The notes: a model not told the origin generated them from the sequence alone. 64,000 nucleotides of DNA from DASXAI01 sp963728985 (GCA_963728985.1 CAVSME010000001.1:744001-808000); one strand, 5' to 3'; counted from the first letter of the stretch, positions 20,614 through 30,369 are shown. Numbers and translations are program-made.

Positions 20614-21434
20614 CTAGTGACGGGTCTGGCGGACGCCATCCGCACGGCGACGTCCGCACCGCGGTGGTCGACGAGCACATCCTCGTGCTGACCGTCGACC
20701 GGGTCGAGAAGAAGAACGCGTTCACCCCGAAGATCACGCACGAGCTGGAAGACGCGCTCACCCGTCTCGACGACGATCCGGACCTGTTCGTCGGTGTGCT
20801 CACGTTCGCCGGGGACCACACGACCGCCGGGTTGGAGATGCCGCTTTTCTTCACCGAGGAGGCCCGCGCCGCGGCGGCCGACCGGCGCGCCGCCCAGACG
20901 GCCGCACCGGTCGACCCGTTCAGCCTCGGTCGCCGGTTGACGAAGCCGCGGATCACGGCGGTGCAGGGGATCACGTTCACGATCGGCATCGAGATCGCCC
21001 TCGGCGGCGACATCGTCATCGCCGCCGACGATCTGCGGATGTGCCAGCTCGAGCCCAAGCGCGGCCTGGCCCCGCTGGGTGGGGCGACGGTGCGCTACGT
21101 GCAGCGTGCCGGATGGGGCAACGCCATGTACCACCTGCTGCGGGCCGACGAGTTCGGCGCCGACGAGGCGTACCGGATCGGACTGGTCCAGGAGGTCGTC
21201 GAGCCCGGCACCCAGCGCGAGCGCGCCGTCGAGCTGGCCCGTGAGCTGCTGCAGTGCTCGCCGACCGCGTTGCGCCACACCATCGCCAACGCCCGCATCG
21301 CGCTCGATGAGGACGAGCCGGCGGCGATCGCGGCGATCGCCGAGATGGAGCGCACCGTGCGCGAGACCGAGGACTTCCAGGAGGGCATCGCCTCGTTCAT
21401 CGAGCGGCGCGCCGCCAAGTTCACCGGCCGATGA
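20604..21434 (+). CDS. Enoyl-CoA hydratase/isomerase family protein (crotonase)
   Basis: A 276-residue crotonase-fold protein. Seen: DRVEKKNAFTPKI, the first oxyanion segment TFAGDHTTAGLEMPLF, and the second, QGITFTIGIEIALGGDIVIA. The usual catalytic glutamate segment is altered to LEPKRGLAPLGG, so hydratase activity is not assured. The start at 20604 coincides with the predicted transcription start; an internal GTG near 20663 is the alternative. It is the first gene of a three-gene unit joined by ATGA overlaps. Confidence 0.85.
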   Translation: MMESSDGSGGRHPHGDVRTAVVDEHILVLTVDRVEKKNAFTPKITHELEDALTRLDDDPDLFVGVLTFAGDHTTAGLEMPLFFTEEARAAAADRRAAQTAAPVDPFSLGRRLTKPRITAVQGITFTIGIEIALGGDIVIAADDLRMCQLEPKRGLAPLGGATVRYVQRAGWGNAMYHLLRADEFGADEAYRIGLVQEVVEPGTQRERAVELARELLQCSPTALRHTIANARIALDEDEPAAIAAIAEMERTVRETEDFQEGIASFIERRAAKFTGR

Positions 21435-21886
21435 GCGCCATCTCCATCCTGCCGGCCTCGGCCGATCTGCTCGCGGTGATCGACCGCTGGCACGCCTTCA
21501 TGCGCGGCGCCGATCCCGACGCGCTCGACGAGCTGTTGCACGACGACGTCGTGTTGTACTCGCCGGTCGTCTTCACCCCACCGCGCGGCAAGGCGATCGT
21601 CGCCACGTACCTCATCGCCGCGAAGGCGACGTTCGCGGCGATCGGCTTCGACGCTCCGTCGGGTCCGTCGTTCCGCTACGTCAAGCACCTTGCCTCCGGT
21701 GACACCGCGATGCTGGAGTTCGAGACCGAGATGGGCGGCAAGTACGTCAACGGCGTCGACATCATCCGCATCGACGACAGCGGCCGGATCGTCGAGTTCC
21801 GCGTGATGGTCCGCCCGCTGCAGGCCGTCAACACCGTGCACCAGCTGATGGGCGCCGAACTCGCGGCGATGGCGACGCGGTCATGA
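21431..21886 (+). CDS. SnoaL/NTF2-like protein
   Basis: A 151-residue small alpha-beta barrel of the NTF2/SnoaL type: IDRWHAFMRGADPDALDELL, DDVVLYSPVVFTPPRGKAI, and a final strand IVEFRVMVRPLQAV. Such proteins are isomerases, cyclases or ligand-binding partners. ATGA overlaps link it to the crotonase upstream and the MBL hydrolase downstream. The exact reaction is not readable from sequence. Confidence 0.82.
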   Translation: MSAISILPASADLLAVIDRWHAFMRGADPDALDELLHDDVVLYSPVVFTPPRGKAIVATYLIAAKATFAAIGFDAPSGPSFRYVKHLASGDTAMLEFETEMGGKYVNGVDIIRIDDSGRIVEFRVMVRPLQAVNTVHQLMGAELAAMATRS

Positions 21887-22713
21887 GCGCGCTGCGTCTC
21901 GACGTGTACACCGGGCCACAACGCGAGCTGGACAACGGCGGGTCGTTCTCGCCGACGTCCTCGACGTTGATCGCCGGGCCGACCGAGTCGGTCCTCGTCG
22001 ACACCCAGTTCATGGCCGACGACGTCGACGCGGTGATCGGACGGGTGCTCGCCACCGGCACGACGCTGACCGCGATCTACGTCACCCACGCCCACGCCGA
22101 CCACTACTTCGGGCTCGAACGCCTCCTCGAACGGTTCCCCGAGGCCCGCCCACTGGCCGCACCGGTCGTCTCCGCCGAGATCGCCGCCGGCAACGACGCG
22201 GCGCGCGCTCGCTGGGCGGAGATGTTCAGCGGTACGGCGCTGGACAACACGGTGATCCCTGAACCGCTCGACGGTGACACGATCACCGTGGATGGCGAGG
22301 TGCTGCGTGCGATCGTCGTCGGGCAGGCCGACATCCCGAACAACACGGTGCTGCACGTTCCGTCGATCGCTGCTGTCGTCGCCGGCGACGTGATCTACAA
22401 CGGGATCAACCCGTTCCTCGCCGAATCGGATGCCGACGGCTGGCACGCCTGGCTGGCCAGCGTCGCCAAGGTCGCCGAGCTCGCACCGCGCATCGTGGTG
22501 GCCGGGCACAAGCGACCGGAGCTGCCCGACGACGATCTCGCCGCGTCCGTCGGGTTCACCCGTGACTACATCGGCGACTTCATCACCGAGGTCGACGCGG
22601 CATCCGGATCGCGTGACCTCGTCGAGCGGATGCAGCGCCGCTACCCGGACCTCGGGAACCCGAGCGCGTTGATCCTGTCGGCGGTGACCGCGCTCAAGCG
22701 CCGCCGGAGCTGA
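21883..22713 (+). CDS. Metallo-beta-lactamase-fold hydrolase
   Basis: A 276-residue MBL-fold protein with the dinuclear zinc motif THAHADHYFG (HxHxDH), the Asp strand VAGDVIYNGINPF and the His strand VVAGHKRPE. Last gene of the crotonase-SnoaL-MBL unit. Its 3' end overlaps the convergent LLM gene by about 20 bases. A thioester or lactone hydrolase role in the pathway is plausible but not shown. Confidence 0.88.
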   Translation: MSALRLDVYTGPQRELDNGGSFSPTSSTLIAGPTESVLVDTQFMADDVDAVIGRVLATGTTLTAIYVTHAHADHYFGLERLLERFPEARPLAAPVVSAEIAAGNDAARARWAEMFSGTALDNTVIPEPLDGDTITVDGEVLRAIVVGQADIPNNTVLHVPSIAAVVAGDVIYNGINPFLAESDADGWHAWLASVAKVAELAPRIVVAGHKRPELPDDDLAASVGFTRDYIGDFITEVDAASGSRDLVERMQRRYPDLGNPSALILSAVTALKRRRS

Positions 22714-23702
22714 CGGCTCGCACGACGTCGCCGAGCAGCTCGAAGCTGCGCATCATCGCCGCGTGGTCGCCGGTGACGTGACGGACCATGACGTGCTCGA
22801 AGCCCATCGACTCGTACGAGCGCAGCCGGGACGCCACCGTGTCGGGCGTGCCGACCAGCAGGCGGGACAGGTCCACCCCGCGATAGCCCTGCTCGAGGAC
22901 TCGGTTCGACGTGCGCTCTCGCTTCCGAGTCGGTCTCGGCGACGTGGACGTCGCGGCGCAGCACCGGACGAAACGGTCGGCCGTGTTCCTGGGTGGTGCG
23001 TCGGTAGAGCTCGAGCTGCTCGACGAGCAGGTCATCGGCGGCGTTCTGTGCGGTCAGCCACCCGTCTCCGAGCCGTCCGGCTCGCTCGACGGTGATGTCG
23101 TTGGTGCCGGCGATCCAGATCTCCACGTTGCGTCGAGGCAACGGCGAGATGACGCCCTCGACGACCTCGAACGATCGGCCGGCGGCAGTGACGACGTCCC
23201 CGGCGAGCAGGGCTCGCACCACCGGGATCATCTCCTCCGAACGTGGGCCGCGCGATCCGATGCGGTAGCCGAAGCGGTCGAAGGCGTGCGCCGAGCCGCC
23301 GGAGGCGAACGTGATGACGAGCGGAGCGTCGACGAACGCGCTCAACGTACCGACCTGCTCGGCCAGCAACAGCGGATGGTAGAAGGGCGCCAGCAGCACC
23401 ATGCCGAGCATCATCGGGCCGGTGTCCGCGCTCAGCCTGGCGATGGTCGGCACCGGCTGGAACATGTTGGCGTACTGCGGCGGGATCGCATGGTTGTCGC
23501 CGACCAGCAGGCCCCACAGGTTCGCCGTTTGCGCCGCCCGGGCGATCTCGACCAGGTTGTGCGCTTGGCGGCCGACGTCGTCGTCACCCATCGGCCGGTC
23601 CGTGAACGCACCCGGGGGCAGCGCTGCGGTGATCGCCTGGTACATCGCCAGGGTCTGCGGACCCGCCGGGAACAGGAACCGCAACGAGGTGCCGATCTTC
23701 AT
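22694..23702 (-). pseudogene. LLM-class oxidoreductase, one-base frameshift near 3' end
   Basis: The reading frame from the ATG at 23702 encodes most of an LLM protein (ANLWGLLVGDNHAIPP, LMLGMVLLAPFYHPLLLAEQ-like stretch, NVEIWIAGTNDITVERAG). After RDVHVAETDSEARAHV, near 22910, it loses homology, and the neighbouring frame continues with RVLEQGYRGVDLSRLLVGTP and SYESMGFEHVMVRHV to a stop at 22694. The repaired length is about 335 residues. The start overlaps the stop of the HxlR gene (ATGA). Whether the indel is real needs reads. Confidence 0.8.
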
Positions 23703-24099
23703 GGCTCGCTCGTCTCGAGGCTGAACAGGCGGGCGAACCGTGTCGACGCCGGCTCGGGTGGGAGACACAGCGCACCTCCCTGTCGGGCGGTGACCAGATC
23801 GGCCACGGTCGTCGTCACGTCGATGTCGGGTGCAGTCGGCCCGGCCGTCTGAAGTTCGAGATCGGCGCCGGTGGTGACGATGTCCGCGCATTGGCCGTCG
23901 ACGTGCAGGCGTCGTGGTGCAGGTCTCGTGGTCGGTCACTGAGCAGGTTGGGCGCGATGCCCGGCAGCGCCGTGCGGATGTCGGTGAACCGTCGTGGCCC
24001 GATGCGCAGCTCGCGCAGGATCAGTAGCGCCCACCGGTCGCCGAGCGTGTCCAACGCCAGTGCGATCGGGCAGGCCTGCGCGTAGGTCCGCTTCGACAT
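23699..24099 (-). pseudogene. HxlR regulator with internal deletion
   Basis: The N-terminus is a normal HxlR winged helix (ACPIALALDTLGDRWALLIL, GPRRFTDIRTALPG, APNLLSDR). It then shifts frame near 23935. A second frame reads LHVDGQCADIVTTGADLEL and a C-terminal tail ending ARLFSLETSEP, the sterol-carrier-like C-terminal domain found in long HxlR proteins such as the one at 43.2 kb. About 80-90 residues that should join wing and tail are missing. With frame change plus missing middle, this is decay, not a single sequencing error. Confidence 0.75.
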
Positions 24100-24100
24100 C

Positions 24101-25024
24101 TCAACCCGTCGCGTGCTCGGCCGACTCGGGACGTGGGGAGTGCGGGTACGAGTCCTTGAAGACACCCTGGTGGAGCAGCACGCTGGCCACCTGCGGTCCG
24201 CCGTCGGGGACGCTGATCGTGGTGCGGGTCCAGAACGACTCCGTGCGCCGGCTCTCGCTCATCGCGACCACGGTGTGGGCGATGTCGTAGGGCTCGTCCG
24301 CGTACGGCGGGCCTTCGTGGAGGCGGACTTCGAGGTCCAGGAACAGACCGACGGACGGCTGGCGGACCGGGAACGAGAACGCGTCCTTGTGGGCGAGCAC
24401 GCTGATCATCTCGAACGGCAGGATCGGTCGCCCCCACCGGTTGTCGCTGCCCGAGTACCACGGGCTCGGTTCGGTGATCGCGGCCAGCTTGTCCCGCAGG
24501 CTGAACGGGTAGTGCGGGCCGTTCGGTTCGTCGAGCGTGACGATCGACCTGATGGGCTCCGGGGACGTCATGCCGACGGCCAGTTGGTCGATGATCCGCA
24601 GCGGGCCCGGTGTTCGCTGGGCCGCGAGGCGGCTCTCGAGCGCGGTGGGTCGGTCGCTGTCACCGATCGAGGCCGTGCCGGTGAGCACCGGGGTGCCGTC
24701 GGTCTTGTGGGCCTCGATCGTGGCGTCGCCCGGTGCGCTGACGGCCATCGATGCCTGCACCTCGTCGCCGTCGACCACCATGGTCTGGAAGTGGCTGCTG
24801 ATGCGGCCGCGCTCGAACCACACCGGGCCCCAGACGCTGAACGCGAGCGGGTCGAACTGGCTGAAGTGCGTAGGCCCTTCGATCGGTGCGCCCGTCAGGT
24901 CCAGGACGGCGGCGGTCGCGTCGTCGTGGATGCTGGTGTGGCCGTAGATCGACTGGTCGGCGAGCAGCTGTCGCGGTCGCCGGTACGGCCCGGTGATCGT
25001 CAGTGGGGTGTCGAACGCGGTCAC
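24101..25024 (-). CDS. Probable hotdog-fold (MaoC-like) protein of unknown function
   Basis: A 307-residue protein with a GTG start overlapping the P450 stop (GTGA). Segments such as YGHTSIHDDATAAVLDLTG, GPTHFSQFDPLAFSVWGP and a C-terminal RTTISVPDGGPQVASVL look like a double hotdog arrangement, as in MaoC-type dehydratases and thioesterases. No textbook MaoC D-x4-H motif is obvious, so catalysis is uncertain. It lies in one transcription unit with P450, MDR reductase and molybdoenzyme genes. Confidence 0.6.
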   Translation of the reverse strand: MTAFDTPLTITGPYRRPRQLLADQSIYGHTSIHDDATAAVLDLTGAPIEGPTHFSQFDPLAFSVWGPVWFERGRISSHFQTMVVDGDEVQASMAVSAPGDATIEAHKTDGTPVLTGTASIGDSDRPTALESRLAAQRTPGPLRIIDQLAVGMTSPEPIRSIVTLDEPNGPHYPFSLRDKLAAITEPSPWYSGSDNRWGRPILPFEMISVLAHKDAFSFPVRQPSVGLFLDLEVRLHEGPPYADEPYDIAHTVVAMSESRRTESFWTRTTISVPDGGPQVASVLLHQGVFKDSYPHSPRPESAEHATG

Positions 25025-26214
25025 CGGAAGACCACCGGGATGCTCCGCGGGCCGCGGACCTGACCGCCGGCCCAGGTGACGGGGTGGTCGGGGTCGAGAC
25101 GGAACGTGGGGATGCGGGCGAGCCATTCCTCGAGGCCGACGCGCAGCATCATGCGCGCCAGGTTGGACCCGGCGCAGCGGTGGATGCCGGCGCCGAACGC
25201 GACGTGCCGGTTGAGCTGACGGTCGAGGATCACCTGGTCGGCGTCGGTGAACATGGCGGGGTCGCGGTTGGCGGCGGCGAAGTTGAGCAGGACCCGGTCG
25301 CCCGCTCGCACGGGGCAGCCGTGGAGCTCGACGTCTTCGACGGCGATGCGCGCCATCATCACGGGTGAGTAGGCCCGCAGCATCTCCTCGATCGCGTTCG
25401 GCAGCAGGTCGGGCTCGGCGAGGAGGCGGCAGGTGTCGTCGGGATGGGTGGCGAAGTGCAGGAGCATCGATCCCGAGGCCGACCACGTGGTGTCGAGGCC
25501 GGCGATCAGGACCAGGGCGATTATGCCGAGGATGACATCGTCGGGAATCGGCTGGCCGTCGAACTCGGCACGCAGCTCACTGATCAGGTCGGTGCCGTCG
25601 CCGCCGCGCCGCTCGTTGATCAGCTCGATGAAGGACGTGACGCTCTCGAGCTGCGCCTGGTTTCGCCGCTCGGTGTCGTCGGCGAACTCCAGGACGCTGC
25701 GCACCCATTCGACGAACGCGTCGGACATCTCTTCGGGGATGCCGAGGATTCGCCCGGTGACCCGCACGGGGCTCTGCCTGGCGTAGTCGGCGGCGGCGTC
25801 GGCGCGTCCGGTGTTCGCGAAGCCGTCGAGCAGCCGGCGGCACAGGTCGCGCGCGTGTGGCTCGTACTGGGCGACACGCTCGTGCGAGAACCACGGCAGC
25901 ACGAGCCGCCGTGACCACGTGTGGACGGGTGGGTCGGCCTGGATCGGTGGGAGCCAGGCAGGCAGCAGGTCGCCCTCGGTGCTGTCAGGGGCGGGGATGA
26001 CGCTGATGTCGCGCGAGCTGAACACCTCCGGATCACGAGCGACGCGGGTGACGTACTCGTACGTCGTCGTCATCCACGCGCCGCCGTGGCGATCGGTGTG
26101 GGCGACCGGGCACGTCGTGCGCATCTCGTCCCACACCGGGTACGGATCGGCGACGTAGTCCGGGGCCATGACGTCGAAGCCGTGTTCCCATGCGGCGAGT
26201 TGTTCCATGAGCAT
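25021..26214 (-). CDS. Cytochrome P450
   Basis: A 397-residue class I bacterial P450: I-helix IAGLDTTWSA, ExxR in the K helix (EEMLRAYSP) and heme loop FGAGIHRCAGSNLAR with the axial Cys. No ferredoxin or reductase gene is adjacent, so redox partners must be elsewhere. It follows the MDR reductase by about 50 bases and overlaps the hotdog gene. Probably a monooxygenase for the pathway substrate. Confidence 0.94.
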   Translation of the reverse strand: MLMEQLAAWEHGFDVMAPDYVADPYPVWDEMRTTCPVAHTDRHGGAWMTTTYEYVTRVARDPEVFSSRDISVIPAPDSTEGDLLPAWLPPIQADPPVHTWSRRLVLPWFSHERVAQYEPHARDLCRRLLDGFANTGRADAAADYARQSPVRVTGRILGIPEEMSDAFVEWVRSVLEFADDTERRNQAQLESVTSFIELINERRGGDGTDLISELRAEFDGQPIPDDVILGIIALVLIAGLDTTWSASGSMLLHFATHPDDTCRLLAEPDLLPNAIEEMLRAYSPVMMARIAVEDVELHGCPVRAGDRVLLNFAAANRDPAMFTDADQVILDRQLNRHVAFGAGIHRCAGSNLARMMLRVGLEEWLARIPTFRLDPDHPVTWAGGQVRGPRSIPVVFR

Positions 26215-26265
26215 GTCCCCCTGTGAGGATCTTCGTGTTGTGGTGGTGGAGGCCGGCTGGTGCGC

Positions 26266-27264
26266 TCAGCGCATGGTGACGACGACCTTGCCCCGCGAGC
26301 GCCCCGACTCGACCGCAGCGAGGGCGTCGCCGGTGGCCGCGAACGGGAACGTCCGGTCGATCACCGGACGGATCGCGCCGTCGTCGACCAAGGCGGCGAT
26401 CTCGGTGAGCTGGGCTCCGTCGGCGCGGACGTACATGAAGCGGTAGTCGACGTGGTGTCGGCGTGCTCGCAACAGGGCGGGTGCACCGATCGCGTAGAAC
26501 ACCGGGCGGACGAACCACGGCACGCCGATGCGGTCGGCGAAGGACGGGTCGGGCGGTCCGGACAACGAGACGAGCCGGCCGCCGGGTCGTAACAGGCGGA
26601 AGGCAGCGCTCAGGGCCTTGCCGTCCTGGTTGTGCAGCGCCACGTCGTAGCCGTCGAGGACGGCGGTGACGTCGTCGTGGTGGTAGTCGACGACCACGTC
26701 GGCGCCGAGGTGCTCGACGAGCTCTCGGTTGGCGGCGCTCGCCGTCGTGGCCACGTAGGCCCCGAGATGCTTGGCGAGCTGAATGGCGATCGTCCCGACG
26801 CCGCCTGACCCGGCCTCGACGAACACGCGCTCACCGGGCTGGACGTCGGCGATCTCGACGAGTGCTTGCCAGGCAGTCAACCCCACGAGTGGGATCGCCG
26901 CCGCTTCGGCCATCGACGACGTGGCCGGCTTGAGGGCGATCTCGGACTCGTCGAGCGCGACGAGCTCCGCGAAGCTGCCGGCGGCGCGTTCGGTGCGGGC
27001 GAACACCTCGTCACCGACCTTGAACCGGGACACGTCGGTACCGACGGCCGTCACGACCCCGGCGACGTCGTTGCCGAGGATCAGCGGCATGCGGTGGCGG
27101 AGGAACAGCCTGAACTCGCCACTGCGAATCCGCACATCGAGCGGGTTGACCCCGGCGGCCCGGACCTCGACGAGCGCCTGCTGGGGACCGGGTCGCGGGT
27201 CCGGGACGTCGGCGAGGTGGCCGCCGTCGGCCGGCTTGTAGCGGTCGATGACGAACGCCTTCAC
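26266..27264 (-). CDS. NAD(P)-dependent oxidoreductase, MDR/quinone reductase type
   Basis: A 332-residue medium-chain reductase: GROES-like N-terminal domain (LILGNDVAGVVTAVGTDVSRF, KVGDEVFAR), then a Rossmann domain with VEAGSGGVGTIAIQLAKHLG. It has no catalytic zinc ligands, so it fits the quinone/enone reductase subgroup rather than alcohol dehydrogenases. Its start lies 7 bases after the molybdoenzyme stop, and the P450 gene follows. Confidence 0.88.
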   Translation of the reverse strand: MKAFVIDRYKPADGGHLADVPDPRPGPQQALVEVRAAGVNPLDVRIRSGEFRLFLRHRMPLILGNDVAGVVTAVGTDVSRFKVGDEVFARTERAAGSFAELVALDESEIALKPATSSMAEAAAIPLVGLTAWQALVEIADVQPGERVFVEAGSGGVGTIAIQLAKHLGAYVATTASAANRELVEHLGADVVVDYHHDDVTAVLDGYDVALHNQDGKALSAAFRLLRPGGRLVSLSGPPDPSFADRIGVPWFVRPVFYAIGAPALLRARRHHVDYRFMYVRADGAQLTEIAALVDDGAIRPVIDRTFPFAATGDALAAVESGRSRGKVVVTMR

Positions 27265-27271
27265 GCGCCGC

Positions 27272-29554
27272 TCAGACAGGCTCGAGCCGGGCCGGCACGG
27301 ACTTGTGCCACGGCGTGCCAGCCCAGGGGTCGCGATCCTCGGCGACGGTCAGCTCGTTCGGCGCAAGGCCGGTGAGCACACGCCTGCCGTCTTCGAGATG
27401 ATCGAGACCGAGGCCGTTGGGCACTGCGATGTGGCCGGGTTGCATGGTGTCGTCGAGGGTGACGGTGACGATCGTGTGCGAACGCTTGGTGGTCAGCTTC
27501 GCCGCGTCACCGTCGACGAGGCCGATCCGTTCGGCGTCGAGCGGGGAGAGGCGCAGCGCCCCGTCCGGATCCTTCTTGCGCCACGCCGGGTCGCGGAAGT
27601 TGGTGTTGGCGGTGAACGCGCGGCGCTCGCCGGCCGACAGCATCAGCGGCCACTCGGCCTCACCGCCGGGTGGCACCTCGTCGGCGAGGCCGGCCAGCTC
27701 GTCGAGCAGCTCGGGGATGCCGACGTGAACGAGGCCGTCGCTCGTCTTCAGCCGCCGCCATGTCATCTCCCAGGTGTCGTCCGTGGTGACGACGCCGGAC
27801 GGACTGTCGACGATGGCGTCGAACAGCCGGTCGCCGGCCTCGGGACCGTCGCCGTGGCCGGCGCGGGCCACCCCCTCGGGGTTGATCTGGGCGCAGCGCA
27901 CCGCCATCGGCCACAGCGCGGCGGCCGCGGCTGCGTCGTTCGGGAGTGTCGGGCCGAGCGTGCGGTACAGCAGGATCGGCGCGATCGCCGCGGCGCGAGG
28001 ATCCGACGTCGTGACTTCGGCGAAGCGGGCGGCGAACTCGGCCCGACCGGCCTCGGCCGCCTGTCGCAGGTCATCGACGACGCCCTCGTCGAGCATCCCG
28101 AGCGCAGCGACCAACCGGGCATGGATCTCGGGCTCCGCCAGCGGTCCCTCCGGTGGCTCCACTACCGGGCGGCGCAGGTGGAAGTAGTTCCGCGGGTACT
28201 CGAAGTTGAAGAACGTCGCCTCGAACTTCTCGAACTGCGTCGTCGCCGGCAGTACGTAGTCGCACTCCCGGGCCGTCTCCGTCATGAACACGTCGATGCA
28301 CACGCTGACGTCGAGGGCCCGCATCGCCTCGCGCATCTGCGCGCTGTCGACCACCGAGTGCACCGGGTTGCCCGACTCGACGAACATCGCTCGATAGCGC
28401 TTGGGGTGATCGGCGAGGATCTCCTCGGCGAGGATGTTGCACGGGATCAGTCCACCGATCACCCGCCAGCCGAGCACGGGCGACACCGGGAAGTTGGTGC
28501 GGTGGAGCTCGGCCCGCGCCATACGCAGGATCCCACCGAGCCCGGTCATGGCGTACTGGCCGCCGGGAATCGCGACGTTCCCCGTGAGCAACCAGACCAG
28601 CTTCTCGAGGTAGCTGACCAGCGTCGAGTGGCGGTTCATCTGCACGCCGAGGTCCTCGAACGCGGCGACGCTCGACGCCGCCGCGATCCGTCGGGTTGCC
28701 GCCCGCACCAGTGCCTCGTCGACGCCAGCGATCTCGCAGAACTGCGAGATCGGCACCGCACCGAGCGCCGTCAGCGTGTCCTCGAAGTCGACGGCGTGGT
28801 CGTCCAGCCACGCCCGGTCGACGAGTCCCTCGTCGACGAGCACCGCCGCCATCGCCGCGACCAGCCAGGCGTCTCGCCCGGGTCGGACGCGCAGGTGGTA
28901 GTCGGCTAGCGCAGCGGTCTCCGACACACGGGGATCGATCACGATCATCGCCCGGTCGGGGTCGGCGGCGATCGCCTTCAGCGTCGTGCGGGCATGCGGG
29001 ATGCCGTGGGAGATCCACGGGTTCTTGCCGATGAAGAAGGCCACCTCGCAGTGCTCGAAGTCGCCGCGCAGCGGGACGCCGAACATCTTGCCCATCACGA
29101 GCATCTCGCCGGTCTTCTCCTGCGAGATCGCACTGGCCTTGAAGCGCGAGCCGAGCGCAGCGAGCGTCGCCGAGCCGTAGACGCCGCCGAGGTGGTTGCC
29201 CTGCCCACCGCCGCCGTAGGAGACGATGGCCTCGCCGCCGTACGTGTCGCGCACCGCGGCCAACTTGTCGGCGACCTCACGGATCGCTGTGTCCCAGTCG
29301 ATCTCCTCGTACGACCCGTCAGGACGACGCCGCAGCGGGTTCAGCAGCCGCTCACCACGACCGTTCTGGTAGTAGTCCAGCCGCAACGCCTTCTCGCACG
29401 TGTAGCCCTTCGACGCCGGATGGGCCTTGTCACCCCGGACACGGGCGAACGTCCCGTCACCACCGAGACGGATCTCGACCCCGCAGTTGCACTCGCACAA
29501 GATGCACGCAGACGGCCGCCACCCAACCTCGGATGTCGTTGCGGCCTCGGTCAT
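27272..29554 (-). CDS. Molybdopterin oxidoreductase (DMSO-reductase superfamily), copy 2
   Basis: A 760-residue paralogue of the 14-16 kb enzyme with the same [4Fe-4S] motif (C17, C20, C24 in CILCECNCG plus GYTCEKALRL), RHSTLVSYLEKLVWLLTGN, and PHARTTLKAIAADPDRAMIV. The site usually occupied by the molybdenum ligand reads SAISQEKTGEML, as in copy 1. GGGAGG lies seven bases before the ATG at 29554; the longer open frame upstream crosses the operators and is rejected. First gene of the leftward unit molybdoenzyme, MDR, P450, hotdog, HxlR, LLM. Confidence 0.9.
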   Translation of the reverse strand: MTEAATTSEVGWRPSACILCECNCGVEIRLGGDGTFARVRGDKAHPASKGYTCEKALRLDYYQNGRGERLLNPLRRRPDGSYEEIDWDTAIREVADKLAAVRDTYGGEAIVSYGGGGQGNHLGGVYGSATLAALGSRFKASAISQEKTGEMLVMGKMFGVPLRGDFEHCEVAFFIGKNPWISHGIPHARTTLKAIAADPDRAMIVIDPRVSETAALADYHLRVRPGRDAWLVAAMAAVLVDEGLVDRAWLDDHAVDFEDTLTALGAVPISQFCEIAGVDEALVRAATRRIAAASSVAAFEDLGVQMNRHSTLVSYLEKLVWLLTGNVAIPGGQYAMTGLGGILRMARAELHRTNFPVSPVLGWRVIGGLIPCNILAEEILADHPKRYRAMFVESGNPVHSVVDSAQMREAMRALDVSVCIDVFMTETARECDYVLPATTQFEKFEATFFNFEYPRNYFHLRRPVVEPPEGPLAEPEIHARLVAALGMLDEGVVDDLRQAAEAGRAEFAARFAEVTTSDPRAAAIAPILLYRTLGPTLPNDAAAAAALWPMAVRCAQINPEGVARAGHGDGPEAGDRLFDAIVDSPSGVVTTDDTWEMTWRRLKTSDGLVHVGIPELLDELAGLADEVPPGGEAEWPLMLSAGERRAFTANTNFRDPAWRKKDPDGALRLSPLDAERIGLVDGDAAKLTTKRSHTIVTVTLDDTMQPGHIAVPNGLGLDHLEDGRRVLTGLAPNELTVAEDRDPWAGTPWHKSVPARLEPV

Positions 29555-29616
29555 CGGTCGTCCTCCCATACATCGGCACACACCCCGGCCCCCGACCGCA
29601 TCGGCGCCGCGATCGG

Positions 29617-29664
29617 ATTTCATGATGCAACGAACGCTAGTCCGGATCCGTACCATGATGCAAC
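29617..29664. promoter_or_regulatory. Paired regulon operators C and D
   Basis: TTTCATGATGCAA (29618-29630) and TACCATGATGCAA (29651-29663) each match TTnCATnATGnAA with at most one deviation. Their centres are 33 bases apart, about three helical turns, on one face of the DNA. Site D overlaps the predicted -35 region of the divergent HxlR gene, and both lie upstream of molybdoenzyme copy 2. Confidence 0.65.
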
Positions 29665-29673
29665 CAAATCCTC

Positions 29674-29687
29674 TAGGATGGGCAGGG
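29674..29687 (+). promoter_or_regulatory. -10 element and leaderless start of the HxlR gene
   Basis: TAGGAT at 29674-29679 lies seven bases before the GTG at 29687, so the mRNA probably begins at the start codon. An in-frame ATG at 29678 overlaps the -10 hexamer and would not be transcribed from this promoter. Confidence 0.5.
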
Positions 29688-30157
29688 TGAAGCGCAAGGA
29701 CACCTCGGGCTGGCCCTGCACCATCGCCCGCAGCGCAGCGGTGCTGGGTGACCACTGGAACATCCTCATCATCCGTGAGGCGTGCCTCGGCACGCGGCGC
29801 TTCGACGACTTCCAGGCCGCCCTCGACATCGGCCGCAACATCCTCACCCGCCGGCTCAACACCCTCGTCGACGAAGGCCTGCTACGACGCGTCGAGTACC
29901 AGAACAACCCCCCGCGCAGTGAGTACCGCCTGACCGACAAGGGACGCGATGCCTACTCGGTGCTCGCCGCCATGGCGGCGTGGGGCGATCGCTGGCTCGT
30001 CGGACCCGAGGGCAGCCCGCTCGTGCTGCACCACACGGCATGCGACCACGACATGCACGCCGTCGTCGTCTGCAGCGAGTGCGCCGAGGAGATCGACGTC
30101 CGCGAGGTGCGGGCGTTGCCGGGCCCCGGGTCACCCGCCGTCACCACGCCGCGCTGA
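29687..30157 (+). CDS. HxlR-family winged-helix regulator, likely regulon controller
   Basis: A 156-residue HxlR protein: CTIARSAAVLGDHWNILIIR, RRFDDFQAALDIGRNILTRR, wing NNPPRSEYRLTDKGRDAY, and a C-terminal segment with paired Cys/His (HHTACDHDM, VCSECAEE) that could bind metal. It is divergent from the molybdoenzyme operon, and two operator-like sites lie immediately upstream, so autoregulation and control of the whole cluster is the simplest inference. Confidence 0.87.
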   Translation: MKRKDTSGWPCTIARSAAVLGDHWNILIIREACLGTRRFDDFQAALDIGRNILTRRLNTLVDEGLLRRVEYQNNPPRSEYRLTDKGRDAYSVLAAMAAWGDRWLVGPEGSPLVLHHTACDHDMHAVVVCSECAEEIDVREVRALPGPGSPAVTTPR

Positions 30158-30369
30158 CCACCCATCTCGACTGCAATCGCCTCGACGACCGTAGCGGCGT
30201 GATCGTTCTCGTCGCGGGTCGGCTCGGCGCGACCGACGACCCGCCGATCTACCTCGTTTCCGGCCGTCAGCGAGCGCTGCTCAGACCGCGCTGCTGGGTG
30301 CATGCATCCAACGGAACGACCATCCTTCGCTGCCGGATCGACCCGAACACGGCTGCTGTGGTCAGTTCC

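Noticed and set aside
27248..28909. 553-codon plus-strand open frame
   Set aside because: Antisense shadow of molybdopterin oxidoreductase copy 2; composition unlike real proteins and no start signal.
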